A stretch of DNA of 64,000 nt from Galerina marginata (GCA_023014335.1 JAECYW010000017.1:558001-622000), one strand, 5' to 3'. Positions 11,816 through 23,670 are shown, numbered from the stretch's first letter. Notes: generated from the letters alone by a model not told the origin. Numbers and translations: made by a program.

Positions 11816-12739
11816 GATCAGAACAATGGAAGGCGGCAACAAATATCAAGGATGCAAATGCAGGGTACTCCTCGCAAGATTGTAGAAGGTGGGCTGGCCA
11901 ATGCTGTTGAAGACGATAGGGTCCGACTGCAATATCTATGGCAAATAGCGATGTTGCTATTCTTTTCTGTGTGGTAATTGGGATTAGTACAAGTCAGAAT
12001 GTTCGGTGTGGCTGACTTACGATATCTCAGGGACAATGCACGTCGCTGACAATTCGAAGGGGTGGTATCCTTGGTGGGATGATAAAACAAGGACAGCTCA
12101 CGCCCTCGCCATGAATCGTCCATCGATGTGCGCCTAAAGGAGATCGCCCGTTAAGACGAGAGACGAGACAAAAAATAGTTACGGGTGGCAACAATGGGTA
12201 TATATTCCTAAGGAGGAACATATGGTTTTGCTTGTATCTGGTGCCGATCGTCGTTCCGCTGGGCTGGCTACCGGATGACCAAAGAAAATCGTAGTCAAAA
12301 TTTCGGCTAAGGTTGAAGATACGGCTTCGCTGAAGTAGACCTGGTTCGAAGTCGAAAATTTGATAGGTGTTAGTGTACCGCAGCGAACGTCGATGGCGGG
12401 AGGGCGACCACGAAAATAAAAAAGGTTCGCAGCTTGGAAACGACCCAGACTCATTGTCGAGAACACGCTGGTATGGTCATAAGCGCCAGTTGTAAATGTT
12501 GCAACTTCGGCAGGGGTACATAGTAGGCGTTGCATCGAAGCTTGTAGAATAATCTGTGCTGCATGAATGATAGTCCTTGTTGCGATTGAACTAGAGTCCT
12601 TCGCCGGTCGCTATTCTTCTTGATCTCGAGGAAATGCGACATGCAATTTTGCCAGCTAACGAGATGACGGGAAGCTGATGAGCATATTTACAATTGCGTC
12701 TGCTTGAACGTATGATGGATCTCTTGAAAACCAACATAA
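11816..12739. other. Unassigned stretch with one 118-codon minus-strand frame
   Basis: The minus-strand frame at 12,535-12,179 (containing VYFSEAVSSTLAEILTTIFF) and its upstream neighbour may be remnants of a gene. I could not find a start, clean splice sites or a recognisable domain, so it is not called as a gene. Confidence 0.3.
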
Positions 12740-13739
12740 GAAAGGGGTGAATAGATTTGTGGTTGATTTGATTTTTGCTTCCGTTTCGTGTTTGGCAAGA
12801 GTTTTTGAAACACCGCAAAGCACAACTCAGCTCTGTCCTCTCCCTTTCAGTCAACGGTACACAAACAAGGAGCTGAACCAGGCTCACCTCTGCTTCTTAT
12901 TCTTCATCAATGCTCCTCACGCTGTGGTTCGGCGTATACTGGAGAAATTCATAGACACGATGTCTTGATTGCACGTCTCCGTTGAAGTCAGGAAAAATAG
13001 GACAACCACACAAGAGCCGAAGGGCCAACGCCAGGACGAATTTATGCCACACTCGCAACATGTCAGCCCCATGTCTGGGGATAAGGAGGCGGGGGAGGTG
13101 ACGGGGGAGGAGCAGGGAGGTCTCTTGACGACGGCGATTGACTCAACACAAGCTCAAGTTGTTCAATCTCAGTTGGGAGATTGGACATTCATTGGCCTCT
13201 TCAGGAGCTTGCTCTATGAGCCATTGTTGTCCAGGGGAGTTTTCAGAGCTGATTAGCTTCGGTGAGTATCGACAAAGGTTAATCGACACTTTCAACTCAG
13301 GCGTCTCTTGATTTGCAGCCTTTCGCCATGGGATTATTCAAACGCCACTGCAACTTCCTGGAGAAATTTTCCGAGAGGGAAATAGGATTGGTCTGCTCGA
13401 CTGAAAGGGGACGGTCAGACTCAAAAATTCTTCAAATAAGACGGCTCTTCGTCGGTACTCAGTGAGTCCCGCAGTTGTTCATCTTTCGTTCATGTCTTCT
13501 TTGCATTGTGGATGTCTTGCCTTTCGTTCTCTTGATGCCAACTTGTACATTGCCTTCAATGATGGGTGATTTTTTGCACTCTTGGACGTGTTCTTGGTCT
13601 TGAGCATTGAAAGCATTTTGATGCTGGTACTTGTGGGTTGTTGATGCCGATCACACCTCTCAAAATGTTATGCTGGACCTATACATGTTCATCTATGAGC
13701 ATTATCGTGGTGGTACGCGGCAAGATGGAGACGTCGCTC

Positions 13740-13798
13740 TGACTCACTGGCATCTCGTTTCCTTGTTGGCGCGTGACGTAACGTGTTATATTTGTCAC
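13740..13798 (+). promoter_or_regulatory. AP-1/CRE-like block upstream of family gene copy 2
   Basis: TGACTCACT at 13,740, then GCGTGACGTAACGTG at 13,771 and TTTGTCAC ending at 13,798. It is homologous to the blocks before copies 1 and 3 and sits 963 bp from the gene start. Confidence 0.45.
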
Positions 13799-14407
13799 AC
13801 TGAAGTCGAGATGGAGGAGGGGAAAGAACCTCGGGATTGGGATTGGGGCTGGGACTGGGACTGGGACTGGCCTACTCAGTAGAGAAGCTAAAGAGTGGGT
13901 CCGAAGATGGCCAATGTACTGCCCAGGGATTATTACGCCATGGACATTGTGCAATGGACTTTGCGCAATGGTGCAGGAGTTGGGGCAAGGCTTCAACCCA
14001 CAGACGGTTCTGAGGCGCAGACACCATCGATTATCTCCCGGTGTGAAGATCTGTTGAGAGATATCCATTTTCTCTCCCAAAGTTTCGACGCATTCTCTTG
14101 TGCCAAATGGAAGATTAAGTAACTGACAGCCTACTCTTGCAGGACCTTCAGTTGAATCATATTCCTCTGGACAACAGTCGTAGTACTCCCATCCTGAGGA
14201 TTTACGAGAAAGGCGAGGGCTCTCCATTGGGTACCGCGGGAGTTACCCATCTGCCCGAGTAAGCAGAATCGCCAAAGTGCAGAATCAAGTTTGAGAGATC
14301 TGTCGAAGCCTTGCCTTTCCCCGACGGCATTGGATGAGAATTGGTTGGGACAAGGGATAGGAACGCAGGAGATACCTCTGGATGGTCGTTTGCCGCCGTC
14401 CTGCTTC

Positions 14408-14550
14408 GGACCGTGGAAGAGTTGGATGTTTTTAGCTTTGTCGGTGTTCGCGTTCGAGGTGATTGCTCCGTGCGCCAATTTGCATGCCGGCATGGACCTT
14501 TTTTTCAATTCAAATTCCACTCTCCGCGCTACCATATAAGAAGGGCGGCG
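14408..14550 (+). promoter_or_regulatory. Conserved core promoter of family gene copy 2
   Basis: The block CGGACCGTGGAAGAGTTGG, with GTTTTTAGC and GTCGGTGTTCG, is followed by TATA-like CATATAAGAAGG at 14,531, about 215 nt before the ATG. It matches the promoters of copies 1 and 3. Confidence 0.5.
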
Positions 14551-14745
14551 TTTTCCCCCTGCGCCTCAGGGTTTTTCTTCAACCACCACCTCGGACTTCC
14601 CTCAGGAATTTTCGGCTGCATTTCGCCCTCGACCTTCCTTGCTTTCTTTCCTCTCCACAACACTTACATTCATTGGCATACTCTATATTTTTCTTGCGGC
14701 CATTTTCGACCCAAATAAAAACTAAACCTTTGAAGGCCCAGCAAC

Positions 14746-15395
14746 ATGTCCCTATCCCGCTTCCCACTTCCGTCTATCCAACACGTCCTCGAAGCAGAGC
14801 GACCTGATACTCTTCCGAGACGCCCGTCGGTGATCACTGTCCTTGATCATGATCAACGGGATGCGTCGCCTGCTACGATTTCGACCTTCCCTGTTGGAAA
14901 CATTGGCTACATCCCATCCACGAGTCATCTAATGGTACGTATGCTCCCTCTTCGCTTCACTTCCTATCCAGCCTTATTCTTATGCACGTCTAGAAAACTA
15001 TTCATTTACGCGATGCCGAGCCTATTGCGACTGGCAACGAGGAGCAGCTCTCGTTCATTGTTCATTTTGATGATGACGACGACTTGGTCAGTATGGGATC
15101 ACTGTATGAGCGTATTCTTTTCAATCTGTTTCGGAAATACAGGAGGCAGACAGTGATGTTGATGCGCGAACCATATTTAAGGAAAAGAGACCATGGACCT
15201 CTCTTCGACTGGGTTCTTCCAGCACGAAAGACCGCACTAAGGTGCGTTTCAATTGCTTCTAAATTACATGCGATCTTTTCTAATACAACACTCTAATTCT
15301 TTTAGCATGCCATTTCGTCATTGATAATAAACGCCATGCGGAAGCTGCTGCCTGCTAAGCCGGCGACGGTCTCGAGCAGGACGAACCAACCTTAA
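14746..15395 (+). CDS. Unrecognised 4-exon family protein, copy 2, 156 aa
   Basis: Exons 14746-14934, 14994-15086, 15143-15241 and 15306-15395, with the same four-exon plan and phase-0 junctions as the copies at 9717 and 33,582. Key conserved parts are MSLSRFPLPSIQHVLEAE, RPSVITVLD, GYIPSTSHLM, LRDAEPIA, SFIVHF, DVDAR, FKEKRP and a basic C-terminal helix (LIINAMRKLLPAK). An acidic run of Asp codons closes exon 2. The extreme C-terminus (TVSSRTNQP) has diverged from copies 1 and 3. Function unknown. The 3' flank carries four TGTATATA motifs. Confidence 0.8.
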
Positions 15396-16675
15396 ACAAA
15401 CAAAACAACACCGGCCACCATATGGTCGTCTAGCCCTCCGTATGGGCATCACCTGTATATATCTCGAAGCACGAATCCCGCTTGCACCTGTCTATACCAC
15501 CACTTGGTTGCCGTACTACCCGGGCACTTGCACAAGAGAAGACATGCCGACAAGTGGCACCTCCCCTTCATTCTGATTTCCGAATCCCACCATTCGCATT
15601 TCATCTGTATATATGACCAGCCATATTTTCCATTTTCGTGGTGCACAACACCTTTCCATTTCGACTTATACAACTCATACTGGCTTTCTTGTCGCTTGGA
15701 GTGGAAAAACCAATGCTATCTTTCCAGTGGCTCCAGCATAGCCAAAATCCACCTCCCTTCACACTGTATATACTTACCGGCACGCTGCAAGGCAAAAACC
15801 TTCCACGATTCGCACATGTGGATGAACAAGCAGATCTTCCACCCGCTCACCCATTGGCATCTTATCCCACTATGACCACCTTCTTCACTCGCCGTGGTTG
15901 CATGGATATGAACCATATGCCTATTCTTACCTCCGCTGCGGCCTAATTCGTATCTGTCATATTCGCAGTTCTGCACTCAGAGGTCTTGCTCTTATTGCAG
16001 TTTCTTTCGTACTTCGTTTGCCACAATAACAATCGCTTACTAACTTACTCTCCTATCCTATTTGATGTATCATATACTACCCATCCCCGTGGTCAGAGAT
16101 TGCACGGAGCTTCAGTCAATTTTGTGTATATAAATTACTCTTGCAAATCGATTACCGACATTACTTTCACGAGGTTGGGCGATCCTTGTGTTTTTAAATT
16201 GTCTACTTCGATAGCCATCATACACGCTACTATTACTTACACTATTCGTAGTACCAGTCCGCAACCCGTTCCCTCTTTTCGTTCCACTTGAAATTGTGGG
16301 CAAGCGGCTGTGAACATACAGTGAAATATTTTTTGTTACGTAGTGGTAGATAATAGGTTTAAGGATAAGGACTTCGGGATCAGTGTAAGGAAGTCTGAAG
16401 GTGTTGTGCCTGATATCCTATTTCAAGGATTGGTTGGCAGTTAAGGCTGGAACGGACACACAAACACAAAACCATAGGCTTCAGTGGTATTCCAATCGCC
16501 GGGGGATGACAAACAGCGGGGTATCTGCACAGAACTCGTTGGCTATCATAAACAGCAGCCGTATACTTGGCATCCTAAACCAAGACAAAGAGGTTCCGGC
16601 AGAGGGAACGAGTTCGAGGGCTGAACAGTGTGCGCTGGGTCCTATCAGGATAATGGAGTCCATAAAAACACGCGC
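15396..16675. other. 3' flank of copy 2 with four TGTATATA motifs, then intergenic
   Basis: TGTATATA occurs at 15,454, 15,606, 15,765 and 16,125 on the strand of the upstream gene. This is the core sequence bound by Pumilio/PUF proteins in RNA. Whether the transcript extends this far is unknown. No gene was found up to 16,675. Confidence 0.4.
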
Positions 16676-17665
16676 TCAGTGAGATAGCTTGCGACGAATC
16701 GTCGGTCTCTCCTCTTCCTCCTCCTCCTCCGCCCCTTCCTCCTCCTGCCCTTGCTTAGTCCCATTATTGCAATCTACGCCTTGAGCATCACCATCCATTT
16801 CGTCTTCACCGAGTAGTCGATAGGCAGGATCGTCGTCTTCGTCGACATATTTGTTGTGGTCGTGATCACCATTCTGCACGACGTCAGCAGTGGAAGGAGG
16901 AGGAGGAGGAGGAGGGAAATTGGCATGCTGTCTAGAAAAAGTAAGGCTGGAAGTCTTCATGTCCGTGAATTTCCCTGCGGGAGAACCTTGAAGGAGGGAG
17001 TGTGTGGCAGTAGTGAGATATATCGCCCCATTTGCTATCCGGCTGGCGTATCGCTTCCATGACGAGATCTTCTGCCCACATAGGGTCTCGGTCCAATTTG
17101 AGTTTCATTAATGCTTCTTCGTGTTCCTTCAGGTCCTCCGCGTAGCGCGCTTGAGCCCTTGCAGAGTCTTCATACTCCGGACCTTTAATGTAAAGCCGAC
17201 GGAATTTTCTTCCAAGCTCATTTAGCAGACGCGCAAGAGGCTCATTTTCGAACTGTGCTTCCTGGGTCAAGTCATTCGCGCGCATGAAAGATTTCTTTGC
17301 GTACGACGCTTTGACGGTCCCGTCGACCTTGACTGTACCGTCGAACATTCGTTGTAGCATGTAAAACAAGTTGGCCTCATCCAGCCCGTGGCGGGCATGC
17401 ATGAGGGAAACCCAGCAGATAACGTGGTAGAACGATTCAAGGTCATGGTAACGCTGATGCTCAATCGAATTGGCGATGTTCATTTGAAGTTCGACGGACT
17501 GGAAAGCCCAAGTTCCCTGAGAGGCCTAGGATATTCGATGAAAAAACAGTAGTTGTTTTACATAAAGCTTACCGTTCGGACAATTTTAGGCAGCCCAGGT
17601 GGAGCGTCCAGGCCATGGGCAAAAAGAGACTCCTCACGTATAACTGTGGTTGACGTGGAAGGCAT
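16676..17665 (-). CDS. FunK1-type kinase C-terminal-half protein A, 292 aa
   Basis: Exons 17665-17573, 17516-16987 and 16931-16676, with introns of 56 and 55 nt. After a 31-residue leader the protein begins at the GTWAFQS block that follows the activation segment in fungal FunK1 kinases. It continues with HQRYHDLESFYHVICW, the family's helical hallmark. No glycine loop, HRD or DFG is encoded, nor is any seen upstream, so it cannot be a kinase on its own. Exon 3 adds a proline run and a strongly acidic tail (poly-Glu) ending in RRKLSH, which could be a nuclear-type basic end. It is a tandem paralog of the gene at 18,331-18,969. It may be a regulatory remnant or a decoy. Expression is unproven. 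Confidence 0.75.
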
Positions 17666-17794
17666 TGTCATAATTTTTCTAATGATGGGGATAGGCTCCG
17701 TGGCTTGAACACCACCATGGAGGAATATGGGTCGGCTTGAGTTGGCTTGAGAGTTGGGGACAAGAGACAGATTGTGTAATCATCAAATATTCCT

Positions 17795-17810
17795 CGCGTG
17801 ACGTCACGCG
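17795..17810. promoter_or_regulatory. Perfect 16-bp palindrome with CRE core
   Basis: CGCGTGACGTCACGCG is a perfect inverted repeat containing the bZIP/CRE site TGACGTCA. It lies 130 bp before the start of FunK1-like gene A. The copy B promoter lacks it. Confidence 0.45.
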
Positions 17811-18330
17811 GCGCGTCGTGTTAGTTGGCGAGTTTTCGTGATTATACTAGTCAATCTCACCCACCGATGCACGATTTTTTCAACTGCTACTACAGACGTG
17901 GATATTTTAAAACATATGCTGCAAGGTCTATTATGAACCTGTTTTTAAGGATAAAAATTCGATTTTTTGCATGTTTTGGAAGGTATGTAAGTAGTCATGG
18001 CTAATTAACAGAAATACTGAAAGGTTGACAGAAAATGTCGCAATGTGCATAGGCTAGAGGGAAACTGGATCACCAAACATGGAACCGCGAAGAGATAGTC
18101 GTAATCCCTCCAGAAGGTGACGTTCACTTGCATTATTAGCAGCACACCAGAACTCCGCCAGGAAAGAAATCCAAAAATTAAGAAAGATATACCACAACAC
18201 CTGCCTTATCCTATCTCATGAACATAACATAGTCTTTGAACAGTAAGAATGTGAACGCATGGGTTCAAGATTGGAGACCAAGTTGAGCAATAGTGATCTG
18301 GCCGAGATTCTGCATAGCTCCCTCCTGAAT
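17811..18330. other. Intergenic stretch between the FunK1-like genes
   Basis: AT-rich, with no frame or splice pattern to support a gene. Confidence 0.4.
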
Positions 18331-18969
18331 TCAAGAGGTTCTCTCGGAATTGGGTAACATATGGCAGTAGTAAGACATATCACCCCATTCGCTATCCGGC
18401 TGGCATATCGCCTCCATGACGAGATCTTCTGCCCACTTGGGTTCTCGGTCCAACTTGAGTTTCTTTAACGCCTCCTCATGGTCCTTCACGTCCTCCGCGT
18501 AGAGCGCTTTAGCCCTTTCAGAGTCCTCGTCCCTCGGCTCTGGACCGTCAATGTAGAGGCGGCGGAACTTTCTTCCAAGCGCTTTTAACAGACGTGCAAG
18601 AGGCTCGTTTTGGAATTGCGCCGTCATGGTCAGGATATTTGAAGTCATGTAGGCTGCCTTCGTGAAGGATGCGTTGAGGCCGACTGAGTCGTCAAAGACT
18701 TGCAATACCTCAACCAGGGCTGGTTCGGGCAATAGATGACGCGCATGCCTGAGAGAACACCAGGACAAGACATGGTAGAACGACTCTAGGTCATGATAGC
18801 GCTGATGTTCAATTGGACTATCGGCGTTCCGTTGAAGTTCGAGCGACTGGAAAGCCCAAGTGCCCTGGAAGGAAGACATTAGATATTTTTGGTAGAACAG
18901 TAATCTTCTTAGGCTTACCGCTCGGACAACGTTAGATGGTCCAGGTGAAACATCCAAGTCACGGGCCAT
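18331..18969 (-). CDS. FunK1-type kinase C-terminal-half protein B, 194 aa
   Basis: Exons 18969-18919 and 18864-18331 with a 54-nt intron at the same place as intron 1 of gene A. The 17-residue first exon (start MARDLDVSPGPSNVVRA) leads into GTWAFQSLELQ and HQRYHDLESFYHVLSW, so again only the part after the activation loop of a FunK1 kinase is present. It ends soon after the YYCHMLP block and lacks the acidic third exon of gene A. The shared exon-1/intron-1 junction shows that the short form existed before the tandem duplication. No catalytic residues are present. Confidence 0.75.
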   Translation of the reverse strand: MARDLDVSPGPSNVVRAVSLRRLLFYQKYLMSSFQGTWAFQSLELQRNADSPIEHQRYHDLESFYHVLSWCSLRHARHLLPEPALVEVLQVFDDSVGLNASFTKAAYMTSNILTMTAQFQNEPLARLLKALGRKFRRLYIDGPEPRDEDSERAKALYAEDVKDHEEALKKLKLDREPKWAEDLVMEAICQPDSEWGDMSYYCHMLPNSERTS

Positions 18970-19752
18970 CTCCCAATGAATCAACGAGCAGAACACAACC
19001 AAATGGAAGAGGAGGTCGCGAGCGCGGTGGTGGTGTTAGTTTAAGCGCAGAGGGCCAATTCGGACTAACAAAATTATTCACGCGCCGCATCGCATTCCCA
19101 AAAACATCGACGAATATATCTACTCAAAATCATCTCTCTACATATAGTCACACATCCATGCCAACATGTAAGTGGCACCAATTGCAAGAAGTATCTTCAA
19201 GACGAGTGCGCGGTCTTGTCTAGATACTCATCTGAATCTAGGTCTGGCTGGCTGTTGATTAGCTTCCCCTAATCAGATCTCCCGCCCTGGGTCCTCGATC
19301 CACTTGAGAAATCTTCAACTTATCTTAAGTATTATCATACAGCAAGCAGTTACCAGTAAGTAAATACAAATACATACATCTCAGAGCAAATTAAAATCAC
19401 ATCGTCTAGTTGTTTGGAACCTTTTCCCCGCCTCGTCGAGCGGTGTTTGTTGGAAAAAGATGACAGGAAGACGGATATTATGGATGGGACCTGGGTGGGG
19501 CGAACTCGAACATGGAGGGAATTCGCGGATCACGAGCTCGAGATTGTCAAGACTGCCTGCAATTTAAGGAGTCGCGGTTGAGGGTGCCATAGAGTAGATG
19601 TGAGTAGAGTAAGGACGCATGTTGCCGCCCATCGTCGTCGTCGTACGCTCAGTACCTCCCACCCATCGCCAACAAAGCAGAAAGCACCCAATCCCCCGCC
19701 CCACGAGAGGTTAGTAAATTAAAAAATAACACCCATCCATCCCCCGATTCAG
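18970..19752. other. Intergenic stretch
   Basis: No gene supported. The last 200 bp form the 3' flank of the GC-rich gene that follows on the minus strand. Confidence 0.4.
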
Positions 19753-21919
19753 TCATTTATACACCGTCGAGTCCTGCAAACGCCAGCGCCACAGCGGGCC
19801 CCACCACCACAGAGAGCGGGGACGCGCAGCAGCAGCAGCGGTGGCGGCAGCAGCCACATTTGGGTTGGGTGTTGGTACGTTTCTTGTTGACCCACTATGG
19901 GCAGGTTGTTGTGGTGGTTGTGGCAGATGCAGAGGCAGAGGCGGTGGTTGGAGGGTTCTATTGGATTGAGTTTGGGGTGGGGGTGGGGGTATCCGGTCGT
20001 CGCGATCGTGGTCTGTCCGACTCCGCCGCGTCGATTCATCGGGTTCGGCTTCAGAAACGTACATATCGTCCTCCCCCTCATCCTCATCCACATCGTCAAC
20101 CCGTGCGCGCCTGCTGGTGCGAGGCACACGCTCCTGCAGCTCATGCGCCTCCTGATCCTCTCCACGCCGATCTCTCCTCCTACTCCTACTCCTGCCCCGA
20201 GTCGGGCTCGGACTAGGCTCTAGACTGCCTTCTTTCACATCGCTCTTACGCCCATTCCCAACTTTACCACCCGCCCTCCACCGCCTCCTCCACCCAAAGC
20301 CCTCCCACCCCCACCCCCATCCCTCCACTTCCACGTCGACCCCCGCCTCGACCTCAGCTTCATCAGACCCCGCACCCCCTCCACTCGGACCTGCCCGCCC
20401 CTCCCGCCCGCCTCTCCCCACCTCCCGCATGCGCTTGACCCGCTCAGCAGCCTGCACCCGCGCAGCAGCGTTGTGCGCGTGCCGGAGAGAGGCGTAGTAC
20501 CGGTATATCATGCCCGGCAGCAGGCGGGGGAGGGTGGTGAAGGTCAAAGCGGAGGTGGACGAGGTGGAGGTGATGCTTGGCGTTGTGAGTGTTGCTGAGG
20601 TCGAGGTGGACACGTTCGTGCGTGTGCGTCGGGGCGGTAGACCGGTTGTTGTGGTTGGTAAGTCTTGGTCTTGGTTCGGGGTTGAAGACTCCGGGATTTC
20701 CTCTACCGAGGCCCGCGAGCGTGTATTTGCCTGCGCGCCGGTTGAGAAGGCACCAGCGACGCCTTTCCACACGCGCTGCGCCTTGATCCGCGTCTCCTTC
20801 CTCCTTTCCCGCGCCTCCTTCTTCTTTACCTCACGCTTCGCCTCTCTCCGTAGTTTTTCCTGCATGTTCTCGTCCTCGCTCGCAAACGCACCAGCGCCGC
20901 TGCCCGCGCCGACCCACCACCACCACCCCAAAAAGCTCTGCCACAGCACGACGGCCCACATGAGGCCGGGCAGCCAGACGAATTCCTCGGCCTTGTGTAC
21001 GTATAAAAAATTGAGGGCAGTGGATACGACGGCGAGGGAGAGAGCAGCGGCGCCGAAGACGGCTGTGCCGCCGTCTGTGCGCCAGGCCTGCTTGCGGTTG
21101 ACGAGGAGGCCCCAGATGAAGAGGGCGAGGGTGAAGAGGAGGGAGAGGGTGGCGTTGCAGACGTTGCGGACGGCGGTGGCGATGCTGTAGACAAAGGTGC
21201 TGCCGCTGATGGGGAGGAGCTGCATGATGGCTGCTACGACGGCTAGGGGTCCTGCGTGGAGTGAGGGATGAGTAATGATCAGATGAGAGAAGCACGGACG
21301 GACCTAGGAGGGTGAAGATAAGCCTGCCTTCGAGCCTGGAAGGGTAGAGGATGGTGAGGAATTGGATGTGGGTTATCTAAGACCGGGTATCAGCTTGTGT
21401 GCAAAGGGGAATTGGAGAGACATGCTTGGATGAGACCAGACGTGGAGGCGTTCATGACAAGCCATGTGGCTCGTTCAGCGATGGACCATCCGACGGGATC
21501 GTTGTCGATATCGAGCGGTGGAACATTTACAGCGATGTAAGAGAGCATGTAGGGCCATTTTTTGCTCTCTGCAAAGGCGGCGGAGAGGACGACGTGGATG
21601 GTTGCGATGAGAGAGATGAGGAGAGTGGTGACGCCGGAGAGCTGGAGGACGTAGTTGACGGGAGCGAGGGGCCAGTGGTACTGTGCTGTGAACAAGAGGT
21701 GGATGAAGAGGACAGCGACGAGGGTCAGGACGACGCCGGTGAGCATGATCTGCACGGGCAGCGAGCGGGCGAACGGCGGCCGGTAGGCAAGGTACGGGTC
21801 ATTGGCGAATCTGTGCGCTGGTCAGTGGGGCGGGCGATGGCAAAGAGCAGGACGTACTCTGTATCGGCATAGACGGCGAGGACAGCGGCGCAAAGGACGA
21901 GCAGCGACCGCATCGACAT
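19753..21919 (-). CDS. Seven-TM protein with long disordered tail, 672 aa
   Basis: Exons 21919-21858, 21810-21426, 21376-21304 and 21251-19753. The second intron needs a GC donor (CAA|GCATGT), while the others are GT-AG. Roughly the first 290 residues hold about seven hydrophobic helices, starting with SLLVLCAAVLAVYA and ending near LMWAVVLWQSFLGWWWW. The loop between helices 4 and 5 contains the FLTILYPSRLEGRLIF block. The remaining 380 residues are low-complexity: a KR/E coiled segment (about 300-330), Ser/Thr runs, a Gly/Glu/Trp run, SR-like RGRSRSRRR and a poly-Ala stretch. It resembles an uncharacterised 7-TM family of agarics, with no assigned function. It is divergently paired with the PalI-like gene, with starts 152 bp apart. 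The very high GC content creates several long antisense frames, which I treat as shadows. Confidence 0.75.
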
Positions 21920-22070
21920 CGCATTTCTCTGCAAACCCACTGCACAAACTCGGCAACACTCCCCGACGACTCGATCCAAATACGACCAAACTCCATTCCC
22001 GTCGGCATCCCAAAATAGCCCGCACGCACGCACGTTCTGGAGGGCTGCCTGCTCTCACCAGCTGGCGACG

Positions 22071-22948
22071 ATGAAGTTCAGGCTGCAGGAGCAACACAAG
22101 CCGCTGAGACTGTACAGCATTGTCTCCTATATTTCCTGTGGCCTGCTTTTTGTCGCCTTTCTGCTCTTCCTCCTCGTCTCCATCTCCCTGCCTATCATTA
22201 AGGGCATCTACATCCTCGCCCTAAGATCGACAGTAACACCCTCCCGCGTCCTCAGCCTCGCCACCCAGCTCAGATTCGGAGTATGGGGTTTCTGCGCTTC
22301 CAGGTGCGTATCTTACTTTACCCGCTAACCCAAACTAACCCCCGGGTGCCCAGCACGCTTGACCCAGCAACACCCTTTAACGCCGGGCTCTGCAGCGCCC
22401 CCGCACTGGGGTACACCGTTCCATCCTACGTCTCCGCCGACCTTGGCATCTCCCAAGATATCATCAACGTCGTCCAAAAGGCCCTCATCGCCGTGCTCGT
22501 CCTGCACCCCATCGTCGGCGGCCTCTCCCTCCTCACCCTCGCCTCCTCCCTCTTCCTCGCCTCTCACGCCTTCTCCATCTTCACCCTCTTCCTCGCTATT
22601 GTCACCGCCCTCGCAGCGACTGTAACCTTCATTGTCGACCTCGCCCTCGTCCTCGTCGCCCGCGCCGAGCTGAATAATATCGCGAATATACATTTTGCAG
22701 TCGACTTTGGGCCTGCGGTGTGGATGATCCTCGTCGCTACCATCTTCACCTGGCTTGCGGTTATCACTTTATCTGCGAGAGCCTGCTATTGCCTCGGAGT
22801 GCGGAGGTACGCTTTTACCCATCCCTCTTAATTAAAATTCTGTCTCTAATTTATACCCAGACACCCACGCGACGTTCCTCGTGCAAAGAGGACTCCCCAG
22901 ACAGAGAAAAACCAAGGCAACTCCTCCTCCACCGTTCAAACCTCCTAA
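22071..22948 (+). CDS. PalI/Rim9 or SUR7-like four-TM protein, 257 aa
   Basis: Exons 22071-22303, 22354-22806 and 22861-22948. TM1 is near residues 20-45 (SCGLLFVAFLLFLLVSISLP). Then come an extracellular loop with a GLCSAP motif and three close helices in exon 2 (ALIAVLVLHPIVGGLSLLTL, FTLFLAIVTALAATVTFIVD, AVWMILVATIFTWLAVITL), and a short basic tail in exon 3. This topology and the loop cysteine fit the PalI/SUR7 family, plasma-membrane proteins tied to ambient pH sensing (Rim9/PalI) or eisosomes (Sur7). Which of the two roles applies is not decidable. It shares a 152-bp bidirectional promoter with the 7-TM gene. Confidence 0.8.
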
Positions 22949-23670
22949 CGCTATTAATACCCACTACCCCACATCCACGGCTAACACTGACCTATACCTT
23001 ACCCCGGATATCCCTTTCTTCCTTTTCGGGCCCACATCTTACGCCGAACTCTCTCATCCCAGCCCAGCCCCGCCCTGTCCATTGCTTTCGGCTTTACTTG
23101 CTTACGACACTCACGCTTACGCTCTGCTCACGATTTCTCGCATACCTTGGAATCTTTCTTGCCGGACTTTATCTCCAGCTCTCTCAATGACATCGCATGT
23201 TTATGATTGGATTCTTTGTACACTACAACCTTGCTTCATGTAACATGTCTTGCGCTCTTTTTCATGAGCCATTCAAGATATATCCTCGCCAATGTTCGCG
23301 GACTACTCAAGTACATTCTCTACAACGCCACGACGCCACCTCCTCCACTAACGCCATTTATACATACTAGCGCTATTAAAAACATGCTACCGAGATCGAT
23401 GGCTAACACTGAACGACTGACCGATGTACAGAAGCCGCGAGCTCTCCTTTACCCCAAGTAGCACTTTCTTCCTTTTCAGGACTCCGCGCCACCCAGCGTA
23501 CTGACTTCTCCACCTTGGACAGATCAGATGTCAATTATATTCTCATTTTCTTCAAGTCAAGAAATCTTTTCAGGCTGGCTGGTAGTTATCGTTTGCAGAA
23601 CGGGGACAGCATGGGCAATAACAAGCGACTTCTGATCAACACCATGGAAAATTATACAGACGCTCTACCG
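22949..23670. other. Intergenic stretch
   Basis: Pyrimidine-rich DNA between converging genes. The open frames here lack recognisable content. Confidence 0.4.

Larger units (their letters stand above)
12740..15395 (+). repeat. Duplicated segment, unit 2 (direct)
   Basis: Second copy of the segment. It keeps the TTTTTGAAACACCGC motif (12,804), a GGTCTCTTGACGACGGCG stretch shared with unit 3 (13,118), a TACATGTTCATCTATGA stretch shared with unit 1 (13,682 versus 8670), the bZIP-type block (13,740), the promoter block (14,408) and the intact gene (14,746). A GGGACT-type tandem array at about 13,832-13,872 is specific to this copy. Confidence 0.7.

Noticed and set aside
13832..13872. GGGACT-type array considered as a CRISPR or telomere-like repeat
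   Set aside because: Units are 6 bp with no spacers and differ from fungal telomere TTAGGG; a simple microsatellite.
20510..21190. 226-codon plus-strand frame opposite the 7-TM gene
   Set aside because: It is an antisense shadow caused by high GC and the Arg/Ala/Gly-rich coding strand; the minus-strand gene has TM helices and consistent splice phases.
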